DNA of 27,881 nt from a virus (IMGVR_UViG_3300035698_035288:1-27881), one strand, 5' to 3'. Positions 7,979-15,396 are shown, numbered from the stretch's first letter. The notes: generated from the letters alone by a model not told the origin. Numbers and translations: made by a program.

Positions 7979-8003
7979 TCAAACCCTCAAAGGAGGCATT
8001 CCC

Positions 8004-9017
8004 ATGACCACCATGGATATTTTTGAGGCCGATGCATTCACCATCATCGAGCTTACCCGCGCGCTGGAAAACATCCCCTTCAAGCCCGCGATCCTGTCGG
8101 GCGCCAGCCTGTTCTCACCGCGCGGCGTGCGCTCGCGCACCGTCGTGATTGAAAGCCGTGACGGCACACTGTCGCTGATCCCGTTCTCTGAACGCGGCTC
8201 GGCGGCCGAGCAACAGGTGCCGGAGCGTCGCGACATGCGCGCCTTTGTCTGCCGCCAGTTCAAGAAGCAGGACGTGCTCTGGGCCTCTGAAATTCAGGGC
8301 ATCCGCGACTTTGGCTCGGAAAGTGCGACCCAGCAGGTGCAAAGCGAGGTCGCCCGCAAGCTCGCCCGTTTGCGCCAGGATGCGGAGGCGACGTTCGAAT
8401 ATCACCTGCTGAACGGCATTCAGGGGATCGTGAAGGATCCCAAGGACAACGCCACGGTGATCAACTACTTCACCGAGTTCGCCATCACGCCCGCCACCGA
8501 GATCGACTTCGATCTGGACAATGCGACCCCGGCCTCCGGTGCGCTGCGCAAGCGCTGCCAGGCACTGATCGAAAGCGTCGAGGACTCGATGGGCGGGCTT
8601 GCCGCCGGGGCCGTGCAGGTCCGCGCCGAATGTGGCTCAGCCTTCTTCGCCGATCTCATCGCCCACAAGGAGGTGCGCGAGACTTATCTCAACACTGCCG
8701 CTGCTGCCGATCTGCGCGGCCGGGTCGCCGACGAGGTCAGCTTTGGTGGTATTACTTTCCGTCGCTACCGCGGTGGGGCGGGCTTCGGTGTGCCGACCGA
8801 CAAGGCCTTCTTCTATCCCGAAGGGGTGGAGGGCCTCTTCGAGATCTACCATGCCCCCGCCGACACGTTCGAGACGGTCAATACTCTGGGATTGCCGCTC
8901 TACGCGCGCACCATCCCCGACCGGGACCGTGACGAATGGGTGCGGCTTGAAATCGAGAGCAACCCACTGCCGATCTGCACTCGCCCACAAGTGCTGCGCT
9001 CGGCAAGGCGGACGTGA
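8004..9017 (+). CDS. Major capsid protein, gpE family
   Basis: This is the main shell protein, 337 residues, close to lambda gpE. Characteristic segments are FTIIELTRALENIPFKP near residues 12-28, then RTVVIESRDGTLSLIP, QVQSEVARKLARLRQD in the long helix, and a C-terminal GLPLYARTIPDRDRDEWVRL block followed by LEIESNPLPICTRP, typical of PF03864. ATG 8004 has a strong AAGGAGG 8 bases upstream. The frame is open further upstream (to 7704), but that part overlaps the decoration gene and has no family match. The stop overlaps the next start. Confidence 0.93.
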   Translation: MTTMDIFEADAFTIIELTRALENIPFKPAILSGASLFSPRGVRSRTVVIESRDGTLSLIPFSERGSAAEQQVPERRDMRAFVCRQFKKQDVLWASEIQGIRDFGSESATQQVQSEVARKLARLRQDAEATFEYHLLNGIQGIVKDPKDNATVINYFTEFAITPATEIDFDLDNATPASGALRKRCQALIESVEDSMGGLAAGAVQVRAECGSAFFADLIAHKEVRETYLNTAAAADLRGRVADEVSFGGITFRRYRGGAGFGVPTDKAFFYPEGVEGLFEIYHAPADTFETVNTLGLPLYARTIPDRDRDEWVRLEIESNPLPICTRPQVLRSARRT

Positions 9018-9328
9018 TGTCTGCCTTCGACGCCGCCGTCAATTTGCTGTTCGCCGATCCGAACATCGGTCGGGATGCGGTCTACATCGCAGACGGCGGC
9101 GCACCCGTGCTGGTGCGCATCGTCGCCCGGCAGGCTGATGCGATTACCGACTTCGGCGATGCGCGGCTTTGGTCCGAAACCATGCGGGTCGACCTGCGCG
9201 TGGCCGAGGTGCCTAATCCGCGCCCGGGTGACCGCTTGGAAATCGACGGCGACGCCTTCCTCATTCAGGGCGCGCCTGTGCGGGATCGCGAGCGGCTTGT
9301 CTGGACCGTGGACTTGCGGCCGTCATAG
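9017..9328 (+). CDS. Head-tail joining protein, gpFII-like
   Basis: The protein has 103 residues and begins at the ATG overlapping the capsid stop (TGATG). It is mostly beta (DAVYIADGGAPVLVRIVARQ; MRVDLRVAEVPNPRPGDRLEIDGDAFLIQ; RLVWTVDLRP), as expected for gpFII-type connectors (PF05354), which attach to the head after packaging and receive the tail. Assignment comes from size, predicted beta content and the place straight after the capsid gene. It is the last gene of the uninterrupted head block: the next + strand gene is separated by a reverse-strand insertion. Confidence 0.72.
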   Translation: MSAFDAAVNLLFADPNIGRDAVYIADGGAPVLVRIVARQADAITDFGDARLWSETMRVDLRVAEVPNPRPGDRLEIDGDAFLIQGAPVRDRERLVWTVDLRPS

Positions 9329-9368
9329 GCTACCGGTCGTCTGAAACGCCAACTGCCAGCGGGTCAGA

Positions 9369-9653
9369 TTATTTGAACCGCTTCATCGCACTTTGGAACG
9401 AGTCCGAGATGCTGTCCCAGGCCGATTGAAAACCCTTGCTCATATCGTCCCAGGCGGCGTTAGATGCCAGCTGCGCCTCCTTCATCTTCGCCTCGGCGTC
9501 ATCGCGTTGCTTGCGCATTTCGGCAAGCTGCTTCTCGTATTCGATCTTCGCATCGGCCTGCGCTTCCTTGGCGTTTGCCTGCATCTTGTCGATCTCTGCG
9601 TTCCACTTGTCGATATTGGCCTTGGCCTTCTCTACATACGCGTCACGATCCAT
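9369..9653 (-). CDS. Small coiled-coil protein, sll1863-like, encoded against the late operon
   Basis: The protein has 94 residues, almost entirely one charged coiled coil (residues 5-65: AKANIDKWNAEIDKMQANAK, then EYEKQLAEMRKQRDDAEAKM). A C-terminal amphipathic part WDDMSKGFQSAWDSISDSFQ ends in KRFK. The pattern agrees with my memory of small bacterial coiled-coil proteins of the sll1863 stress-response type. A GGAGG lies about 9 bases before ATG on the reverse strand. It is the only reverse gene in the head-tail region, so it probably has its own promoter and works in the lysogen (a moron). I see no convincing -35/-10 pair. Confidence 0.65.
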   Translation of the reverse strand: MDRDAYVEKAKANIDKWNAEIDKMQANAKEAQADAKIEYEKQLAEMRKQRDDAEAKMKEAQLASNAAWDDMSKGFQSAWDSISDSFQSAMKRFK

Positions 9654-9725
9654 CGTCGTTGTCCTCCACGGTTCTGAATTTCAAATAAGGGTCCATGGTA
9701 ACCTGAAAATGAAGTCTTTGGAAAT

Positions 9726-10355
9726 TTGAGACTGAAGCTCGACATTGATCCCGACATCGTCGCGATGATGGCGGCCGAGGTCGCGGCGGGCGAGCGCGCG
9801 GTGACAGCCGCCATGCGCGAGGCTGGGGGCGGGCTCAAGACTGCCTGGCGCACGCAGATCACTGGAGCGGGGCTCGGGCCTCGGCTGGCCAACTCGATCC
9901 GTAACCAGAACTTCCCGAGGTCCGGCGAGAGCCTGGATGCCGCGGCGCTGGTCTGGTCCAATGCCCCGGTCATCGTCGGTGCGCATGACACCGGTCCGCT
10001 GATCCGCTCGAAGGAGGGGTTCTGGCTCGCGATCCCGCTGCCCGCGGCTGGCAAATCCCTGCGCGGCGGCCGGATCACCCCCGGTGAATGGGAACGACGA
10101 CGCGGGCAGCGCTTGCGCTTCGTCTATCGCCGCACGGGTCCGAGCCTGCTGGTGGCGGAGGGACGCCTGAACACGAAGGGTCAGGCGGTGGTGTCGCGCT
10201 CGAAGACCGGGCGCGGCAAAGTCACCGCGCCGATCTTCCTGCTGGTGCCGCAGGTCAAGCTGCCGAAGCGGTTGGATCTGGCGCGGGACGCAGACCAGGC
10301 ATTGGACAGCGTCCCGGGGCTGATCGTGGCGAACTGGGTGGAGACCCGGTTCTGA
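9726..10355 (+). CDS. DUF6441 family phage protein (tail or head-tail completion)
   Basis: The protein has 209 residues, starting MRLKLDIDPDIVAMMAAEVA, with GLKTAWRTQITGAGLG and a C-terminal FLLVPQVKLPKRLDL block. I recognise this as DUF6441, found between head-tail connector and tail terminator genes in alphaproteobacterial prophages, where neck or tail-completion proteins (HK97 gp10-like) are usually encoded. TTG 9726 is the start matching the conserved N-terminus. Its ribosome site is poor (GGA close to the start), perhaps because the insertion of the reverse-strand gene replaced the original upstream region. Confidence 0.75.
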   Translation: MRLKLDIDPDIVAMMAAEVAAGERAVTAAMREAGGGLKTAWRTQITGAGLGPRLANSIRNQNFPRSGESLDAAALVWSNAPVIVGAHDTGPLIRSKEGFWLAIPLPAAGKSLRGGRITPGEWERRRGQRLRFVYRRTGPSLLVAEGRLNTKGQAVVSRSKTGRGKVTAPIFLLVPQVKLPKRLDLARDADQALDSVPGLIVANWVETRF

Positions 10356-10365
10356 ACGGTGGTGG

Positions 10366-10394
10366 TCGACATGTGGAAGACATTGGCATATATT
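10366..10394 (+). promoter_or_regulatory. Sigma-70-like promoter of the parDE pair
   Basis: TCGACA (10366-10371, one mismatch to TTGACA) is followed after exactly 17 bases by TATATT (10389-10394, one mismatch to TATAAT). The predicted transcript starts near 10401, just before the ribosome site of the antitoxin gene. It is the best-formed promoter in the window and lets the toxin-antitoxin pair be expressed without the late operon. Confidence 0.7.
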
Positions 10395-10400
10395 GCCAAT
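10382..10400. promoter_or_regulatory. Palindromic operator overlapping the parDE -10 box
   Basis: ATTGGCA and TGCCAAT are perfect 7-base inverted arms around TATAT, covering the -10 element. Ribbon-helix-helix antitoxins such as ParD bind palindromes of this kind at their own promoter and repress it, more tightly with bound toxin. Placement makes autoregulation likely. Confidence 0.7.
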
Positions 10401-10419
10401 CACCTGCATGGAGACCTAC

Positions 10420-10677
10420 ATGGCCACGCGAAACGTCGTTCTCACCGATACGCAATCCGACCTGGTCGACCAACTGGTCGCATCGGGGCGCTACCAGAAC
10501 GCCTCGGAAGCCCTGCGGGCGGGCCTTCGGCTGCTCGAACGCGAAGAGAGCGAACTGGGCGAGTTGCGTTCCCGGCTGCAATCCGGCCTCGAGGAAGCAC
10601 ACAGGGGCGATCTTGCCGAGGGTTCGGGCGAGGACGCCATCCGTCGCGCCTTTGCGGCTGCGCGCGAAGGGTCCTGA
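10420..10677 (+). CDS. parD: ParD-family antitoxin
   Basis: The protein has 85 residues. The N-terminal MATRNVVLTDTQSDLVDQLV and the helix ASEALRAGLRLLERE form a ribbon-helix-helix DNA-binding unit (residues 1-45) of the ParD/CC2985 type. The C-terminal acidic, helical part (50-85) would wrap and neutralise the toxin. GGAG (10410-10413) 6 bases before ATG 10420 decides this start over upstream in-frame ATG 10408 and TTG 10393. The stop overlaps the toxin start (TGATG), so the two are co-translated. Confidence 0.88.
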   Translation: MATRNVVLTDTQSDLVDQLVASGRYQNASEALRAGLRLLEREESELGELRSRLQSGLEEAHRGDLAEGSGEDAIRRAFAAAREGS

Positions 10678-11021
10678 TGCCGAAACCGTGGCGGCTGACG
10701 CGGGCGGCGGAAGCCTCGCTCATCGATATCGCACGTTGGACGTTCGAGACCTTCGGGCCGCGACAGGCTGCGGCTTATGAGGAAGATCTGATCGCCGTGT
10801 GCCGCGACATCGCGGCGGGAATTGCCTTGTCGCAGGATTGCCGCCGTCTAATCGATCCGTACCTGGCCGAGGATCTGCGTTTTTCGCGCTGCGGCCAGCA
10901 TTTCATCGTGTTTATCGAGGACCTGGATCAGGTGATCATCATTGATTTCCTGCACAGCCGATCCGACCTGCCGGGAAAGCTGGCGATGTTGCAGGGTCCA
11001 AAACCTTACCGCAACCGTTGA
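10677..11021 (+). CDS. parE: ParE/RelE-superfamily toxin
   Basis: The protein has 114 residues. The order is typical of ParE toxins: WRLTRAAEASLIDIARWTFE (first strand and helix), AYEEDLIAVCRDIA (second helix), then the beta sheet CRRLIDPYLAEDLRFSRCGQ, HFIVFIE and VIIIDFLHSRSDLPGKL. ParE toxins usually inhibit DNA gyrase; that target is a family property and not visible here. Start is the ATG overlapping the parD stop. In a late phage operon the pair is an insertion with its own promoter and could stabilise the prophage or exclude other phages. Confidence 0.87.
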   Translation: MPKPWRLTRAAEASLIDIARWTFETFGPRQAAAYEEDLIAVCRDIAAGIALSQDCRRLIDPYLAEDLRFSRCGQHFIVFIEDLDQVIIIDFLHSRSDLPGKLAMLQGPKPYRNR

Positions 11022-11055
11022 GACCATTGGGTCCGATGATACCCGGAGCCCGTCG

Positions 11056-11475
11056 ATGCCCTCCCTCCGCGAAATCATACTCACCGCGCTGCACACCCTG
11101 CTGCAGGCGCTGCCCGCCACCGTCTTGCGCGGAGAGGTCCTGCCCGAGCGGGTTCCGGCCGAGGGCCTGCTGATCCTGCGTGACGGCGAGCCGGGGGAGC
11201 CCGAAGTCACGCTCTCGCCCCTGCGCTACCACTACCAGCACCGCGCCGAGATCGAGGCGGTTGTGCAGGGCACTGACCGTGACGCCACCTTCGACACGCT
11301 GATCGCCAGTATCGGCACGGCACTCGCCGCCGACCGGACTCTCGGCGGGCTCTGCGACTGGATCGAAGCCGAAGCGCCACGGCCGGTCGATCTGCCCGTC
11401 GAGGGCGCGGCCAGCCTGAAGGCGGCGGTCATTCCGGTCGTCCTTCACTATTCGACAGCTGATCCGCTGGGATGA
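11056..11475 (+). CDS. Putative tail terminator / tail completion protein
   Basis: The protein has 139 residues. MPSLREIILTALHTLLQALP is followed by a beta-rich core (GLLILRDGEPGEPEVTLSP; YHYQHRAEIEAVVQG; TFDTLIASIGTALAADRTLG; GLCDWIEAEAP), ending VIPVVLHYSTADPLG. Homologs in alphaproteobacterial prophages are, from memory, often mislabelled 'acyl-CoA transferase'. The gene order (DUF6441, this gene, tail tube) matches the tail terminator slot (lambda gpU, SPP1 gp17). GGAG lies 8 bases before ATG 11056. The last codons are repeated in diverged form downstream at 11555-11590. Confidence 0.7.
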   Translation: MPSLREIILTALHTLLQALPATVLRGEVLPERVPAEGLLILRDGEPGEPEVTLSPLRYHYQHRAEIEAVVQGTDRDATFDTLIASIGTALAADRTLGGLCDWIEAEAPRPVDLPVEGAASLKAAVIPVVLHYSTADPLG

Positions 11476-11483
11476 CCCGGCGA

Positions 11484-11590
11484 CTAGCCTGAAGGCCGCG
11501 TTCGGCGGGACGACAGTCCACTGGACTGTCGTCTGATCCGCCTCACTCCCGGTAGTCCTGCACTATTCCACGGCCGATCCACTCGGCTGA
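11484..11590 (+). pseudogene. Leftover 3' end of a second tail-terminator allele
   Basis: AGCCTGAAGG at 11485-11494 repeats the same bases at 11413-11422. Codons 11555-11590 encode VLHYSTADPLG and a stop, exactly the C-terminus of the intact gene (11440-11475), with mainly synonymous base differences: the aligned 45 bases differ at about 8 positions. The two matching parts are separated by a palindromic element. This looks like the tail of a homologous gene whose upstream part was replaced by recombination. Confidence 0.75.
11509..11533. repeat. Perfect 12-base-arm palindrome inside the terminator-gene remnant
   Basis: GACGACAGTCCA and TGGACTGTCGTC pair perfectly around a single C, with outer GGCGG/CCGCC (11504-11508, 11538-11542) extending it after a bulge. 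It splits the homology between the remnant and the intact gene, so it was probably inserted as a unit, like a REP-type element. No T tract follows, so a terminator role is not supported. Confidence 0.7.
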
Positions 11591-11614
11591 CCCCGACAAT
11601 CCAAGGAGAAAACG

Positions 11615-12556
11615 ATGGCACGAGCCCAAGGGGCGCGGGCGCAGATGGCGCTTGCGTTCGAGACGACCTATGGAACGCCCCCTGTGGGCGGCTTCACCAG
11701 GATGCCCTTCGCCAGCACCTCTTTGGGGGCGGAGCAGCCACTGCTGAACAGCGAGTTGCTGGGCTACGGCCGCGATCCGCTGGCACCGATCAAGGATGCG
11801 GTGACGGCGGATGGCGATGTTGTCGTACCGCTCGATGCTGAGGCCTTCGGGTTCTGGCTGAAGGCGGCGTTCGGGACACCCACGACGATGGGCGCGGAGG
11901 CGCCCTATAGCCACGAGTTCCAGTCGGGGTCCTGGACGCTGCCCTCGATGTCCATCGAGACCGGCATGCCCGAACTGCCGCGATTTGCCATGTACTCCGG
12001 CTGCGTGCTCGACCAGATCACCTGGCAGATGCAGCGCTCCGGCCTGCTGACCGCGACGGCGCGGCTGGTGGCGCAGGGCGAGACGGTTGGCACGACGACC
12101 AGCGCAGGCACGCCCGCCGCGTTGGAGCTGAAGCGCTTTGGCCATTTCAACGGAGCCATCACGCGCAACGGATCGGCGCTCGGCAATTTGGTCTCTGCCC
12201 AGATCACCTACGCCAACAATCTCGACCGGATCGAGACCATCCGCTCGGACGGCCGCATCGACGGCGCGGACCCGTCCATTGCAGCCCTGACTGGCTCCAT
12301 CGAGGTGCGCTTCGCCGATCAGACGCTGGTGACGCAGGCGATCAACGGCGAGGCCTGCGAGATGGAGTTCGCCTACGTGCTGCCCTCTGGCGAGAGTTTT
12401 ACCTTCACCGTGCACGCCGTCTACCTGCCGCGTCCCCGCATCGAGATCTCCGGGCCGCAGGGCGTGCAGGCGACCTTCGACTGGCAGGCCGCCCGCGACA
12501 GCACCGTCGGCCGGATGTGCACCGCAACCCTCGTGAATGATGTGGAGACCTATTGA
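11615..12556 (+). CDS. Phage tail tube protein
   Basis: The protein has 313 residues and forms the stacked hexameric rings of the tail. N-terminal MARAQGARAQMALAFETTYG is followed by GFWLKAAFGTPTT, the beta-rich core SMSIETGMPE, YSGCVLDQITWQMQRSGLLT and LVSAQITYANNLDRIETIRS. A C-terminal domain (about 260-313) contains HAVYLPRPRIEISGPQGVQA. This matches my recollection of the tail tube family PF18906. The AAGGAG before ATG 11615 is strong, as expected for a highly expressed structural gene. The order tube-chaperone-tape measure downstream is canonical. Confidence 0.88.
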   Translation: MARAQGARAQMALAFETTYGTPPVGGFTRMPFASTSLGAEQPLLNSELLGYGRDPLAPIKDAVTADGDVVVPLDAEAFGFWLKAAFGTPTTMGAEAPYSHEFQSGSWTLPSMSIETGMPELPRFAMYSGCVLDQITWQMQRSGLLTATARLVAQGETVGTTTSAGTPAALELKRFGHFNGAITRNGSALGNLVSAQITYANNLDRIETIRSDGRIDGADPSIAALTGSIEVRFADQTLVTQAINGEACEMEFAYVLPSGESFTFTVHAVYLPRPRIEISGPQGVQATFDWQAARDSTVGRMCTATLVNDVETY

Positions 12557-12993
12557 TGCTGACGCTCGACCTGACCAACCAGCCGCGCTGGCATGATCTG
12601 GTGCCGGGCGTTCGGGTGCAGCTGCGCCCGCTCACCACGGCGCTGATGGTGGCGACCCGAAGCGATCCAGTTGTCGAAAGCCTGCCAGAGGAGGCCAGCG
12701 ACGAGGAACGCGCCGTCGCCTTCGCCAAGGCGCTGGCGCGGCGGGCGATGCTTGCCTGGGAGGGCATCGGTGATGCGGACGGCAAGCCGATCGATCCCAG
12801 CCCGGAGGCCATCGACGCGCTGCTCGACGTCTGGCCAATCTTCGAGGCGTTCCAGCTGACATACGTCTCCAAAGGCCTGCTGCTGGAACAGGAAAAAAAC
12901 GTCTCCGCGCTCTCGCCGAATGGTCCTTCGGCGGGGGCGAGCGCTACTGCGACGCGTGCCAAGCGACCTGCGAAACCTGCCCGGCGCGGCTGA
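12556..12993 (+). CDS. Tail assembly chaperone, short (G-like) form
   Basis: The protein has 145 residues, beginning MLTLDLTNQPRWHDLVPGVR, then RPLTTALMVATRSDPVV, a helical middle (EERAVAFAKALARRAMLAW) and WPIFEAFQLTYVSKGLLLEQ. After the slippery site the unshifted frame ends in a basic, low-complexity tail (TRAKRPAKPARRG). The start ATG overlaps the tail-tube stop. Position between tube and tape measure defines the lambda G slot: these proteins coat the tape measure during tail assembly and are absent from the virion. Confidence 0.82.
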   Translation: MLTLDLTNQPRWHDLVPGVRVQLRPLTTALMVATRSDPVVESLPEEASDEERAVAFAKALARRAMLAWEGIGDADGKPIDPSPEAIDALLDVWPIFEAFQLTYVSKGLLLEQEKNVSALSPNGPSAGASATATRAKRPAKPARRG

Positions 12994-13220
12994 ACCGTCC
13001 GGAAACGCCGGAAGGTTGGCAGGTCTGGGACCTCGTCGGCCGTCTGGGTGGCCAGCTCCGTGTCCTGCCTGGTGCTGTGATCGGCTGGGACATGTCGGCC
13101 GCGCTGGCGCTCGGTGACGCGCTTGGTGTGCCGCCGCTCGCCATGGCCGAACTGCTGCCCGTCATCGAGGCAGTGATGGTCGCCAAACTCAACGAACAGA
13201 TGGATCACTCCCATGGCTGA
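12556..13220 (+). CDS. Tail assembly chaperone, frameshifted long (GT-like) form
   Basis: A -1 shift at 12894-12900 would join residues 1-115 of the G-like protein to a 106-residue extension ending at TGA 13218-13220, for 221 residues in all. The extension starts RLRALAEWSFGGGERYCDAC and includes a Cys-x2-Cys-x3-Cys-x2-Cys cluster, then a folded-looking part (GWQVWDLVGRLGGQLRVLPG; LPVIEAVMVAKLNEQ). It has no good start codon near its beginning, and it overlaps the tape-measure start by 8 bases. This is what is expected for the T part of lambda gpGT, which bridges tape measure and tube subunits. Confidence 0.8.
12894..12900 (+). other. -1 programmed ribosomal frameshift site (A AAA AAC)
   Basis: In the chaperone frame the codons are GAA AAA AAC, so the heptamer A AAA AAC fits the X XXY YYZ rule exactly. 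It is the only A7 run I noticed in this GC-rich region. Slipping back one base opens a 106-codon frame. The following bases are GC-rich and could form a stimulatory structure, which I did not fold. Confidence 0.85.
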
Positions 13221-15396
13221 GAAGAGGGTCAGCGTCCGCCTTGCTGCGGTTGGCGGCCGACAGGTGCGCGCCGAGCTGGAAGGTGTCGGCGAGGCCGGGT
13301 CGCGCGGCTTCGGACGGCTGAGCCGGGAGATGGAAGCGGCCAACACTCGGCTTGCGGCCTTCTCGCGGCGGGTCTCTGTGGCCGCCGCAGCAGCGGTTGC
13401 TGCCGCTGGAGCTGCTGGCGTCGCTATGGTCCGATCCGGGCTCTCCAGCGTCGATGCGCAGGCCAAGCTCGCGCAGTCGCTGGGGACCACGGTCGCCTCG
13501 ATCCAGACGCTGGAGCGCGCCGGCGAGCTTGCGGGCGTCTCGATGTCGGGCATCGAGCAGGCCACGAAGGATCTGACGCGTCGTCTCAGTCAGGCGGCGG
13601 CCGGGAGCGGTCCCGCCGCCGACGCGCTCGACCGGCTCGGGCTCTCGGCCAACGAGCTGATCGCGCTGCCGCTGGACCAGCGTGTGGGTGCGATCAACGC
13701 CGCCATCGAAAGCTTCGTGCCCGCCGCAGAGCGCGCGGCCGTGGCAGGTCAGCTTTTCGGTGAGGAAGGCTCCATCGCCATGTCGCGGATCGACACGGCG
13801 ACGCTGCGACAGGCGACGCAGGACGTGCTTGCCTTCGGGGTCGTGGTCTCCGAGCAGGATGCCGACCAGATCGAGCGCACCAACGATGCCATCTCCCGGC
13901 TTGGCCTGATCTGGCGCGGGCTGTCGAACCAGCTGGCGGTGGCCGCCGCCCCCGCGCTGGAAGCCGTCGCGAACGCCATGGCTGCGGTCGCCAGCCGCAC
14001 CGGGCCCCTCGGCATCGCCATTCGCGGCCTCTTCGACAACATTGGCCGTCTGACCATCTATGCCGGAACCTTCGCGGCGTTCCTGGCCGGACGCTGGGTG
14101 GCTGGCATGGCTATCGCAGCGCTGTCGGTCCGCGGGCTCGCCATGGCGCTGGTGGTCCTGCGCGGCGTGCTGATCCGCACCGGCATCGGCTTGGCTGTAG
14201 TCGGCGCGGGCGAGCTCGTCTACCAGTTCACCCGCCTTGTTTCTGGTGCGGGTGGGTTCGCAAACGCGCTGGACCTTATGGGCAATGTCGCCCGTGCCGT
14301 CTGGGACGGTATCAAGGCCACGATGTCGTCCTTTGTCGACGACTTCCGTGCGATGCGCGCCAACATTGAAGGCATCTGGCTGCAGCTCATGGGGTTCCTC
14401 TCGGCAAAATGGGCCGAGTTCCTCGGCATGATCGGGCCGACGTTCAACGCGGTTGCCGACCGCATCGGCTCGGATGTCCAGATCGACTGGTTCGGGGCGC
14501 AGTCCTACGCCTCGATGCTCGACCATGCGGCAAGCACCATGGGCGCGAGCGCCGAGCACTTTGCCCAGCGCGCCACCCAGACCCGCGCCGCGGCCTTCGA
14601 CGGCGTACGCGATGCCGTTGCCGCACTCGTCGACGCGATGCGTGGCTCGAGTGAGGACACCGAAGACGCGATGGATGCTGCTGCCGCAGGCGCACAGCGT
14701 GTGACCGACGCGCTCGATCAGGCCCAGGCAGCAGCAGGCCGCGCAGGGTCGGCCGGAGGGCAGGCAGGCATGGATACCCAGACGGGCGCGCAGGAAGCCC
14801 TGACCGGCTGGCAGGCCGTCACCGCCGCTCTGTCGGACTACGCCAGCAAGGCCCGAGAGATCGGCGGCGACATTGGCCAGAGCCTTGTTGGCGCCTTCCA
14901 GTCGGCCGAGAACGCGGTCGGTGAGTTCGTGAAGACTGGCAAGCTCGACTTCCGCGACCTCGTCACCTCCCTGCTGGCCGATCTGGCAAAGCTCGCAGCG
15001 CGGCGCTTCGTCCTGGGACCGATCGCCAATGCGCTCTCCGGTGTGTTCTCCGGAGCGGGGGGTATCTTCGCCAACGTATTGCACGCGGGCGGGATGGTCG
15101 GGTCGGCCAGTCCCTCGCGCATGGTCCCGGCGATGGCCTTTGCGGCCGCGCCCCGCATGCATTCCGGCGGGATAGCCGGGCTTGGCCATGATGAAGTGCC
15201 AGCGATCCTGCAGCGCGGCGAGCGGGTGCTGAACCGGGATGAGACGCGCGCCTATGGGCGCGGCGAGCCCCGATCTGGCAGCGCGATCGTCAATGTCACC
15301 ATCCAGACGCCGAACCCGACAGCCTTCGACGCCAGCCGTAGCCAGATCGCGGCAGGGCTTGCCCGTGCCGTTCGCTCCGGAATGCGAGGCCTGTAG
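13213..15396 (+). CDS. Tail tape measure protein
   Basis: The protein has 727 residues. It sets tail length and passes into the cell envelope during infection. The N-terminal third is alpha-helical and Ala-rich (MEAANTRLAAFSRRVSVAAA; SGIEQATKDLTRRLSQAAAG). Hydrophobic segments lie near residues 278-338 (TIYAGTFAAFLAGRWVAG; ALSVRGLAMALVVLRGVLIR; GIGLAVVGAGELVY). A C-terminal lambda-type block (TGKLDFRDLVTSLLADLAKL, AARRFVLGPI) agrees with PF09718. The Gly/Met-rich part near 620-665 (GGIFANVLHAGGMVG, MHSGGIAGLGHDEVPAIL) is typical of tape measures with a late cleavage or tail-tip region. The start overlaps the end of the chaperone extension. A 666-codon frame on the other strand is a GC shadow. 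Confidence 0.92.
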   Translation: MAEKRVSVRLAAVGGRQVRAELEGVGEAGSRGFGRLSREMEAANTRLAAFSRRVSVAAAAAVAAAGAAGVAMVRSGLSSVDAQAKLAQSLGTTVASIQTLERAGELAGVSMSGIEQATKDLTRRLSQAAAGSGPAADALDRLGLSANELIALPLDQRVGAINAAIESFVPAAERAAVAGQLFGEEGSIAMSRIDTATLRQATQDVLAFGVVVSEQDADQIERTNDAISRLGLIWRGLSNQLAVAAAPALEAVANAMAAVASRTGPLGIAIRGLFDNIGRLTIYAGTFAAFLAGRWVAGMAIAALSVRGLAMALVVLRGVLIRTGIGLAVVGAGELVYQFTRLVSGAGGFANALDLMGNVARAVWDGIKATMSSFVDDFRAMRANIEGIWLQLMGFLSAKWAEFLGMIGPTFNAVADRIGSDVQIDWFGAQSYASMLDHAASTMGASAEHFAQRATQTRAAAFDGVRDAVAALVDAMRGSSEDTEDAMDAAAAGAQRVTDALDQAQAAAGRAGSAGGQAGMDTQTGAQEALTGWQAVTAALSDYASKAREIGGDIGQSLVGAFQSAENAVGEFVKTGKLDFRDLVTSLLADLAKLAARRFVLGPIANALSGVFSGAGGIFANVLHAGGMVGSASPSRMVPAMAFAAAPRMHSGGIAGLGHDEVPAILQRGERVLNRDETRAYGRGEPRSGSAIVNVTIQTPNPTAFDASRSQIAAGLARAVRSGMRGL

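Noticed and set aside
7704-8003. Upstream extension of the capsid frame
   Set aside because: It overlaps the decoration gene out of frame; AAGGAGG before ATG 8004 and the family start fix the capsid gene there.
13189-15189. 666-codon open frame on the reverse strand across the tape measure gene
   Set aside because: Arg/Gly/His-rich translation without family features, fully overlapping a clear tape measure gene; a GC-rich antisense shadow.
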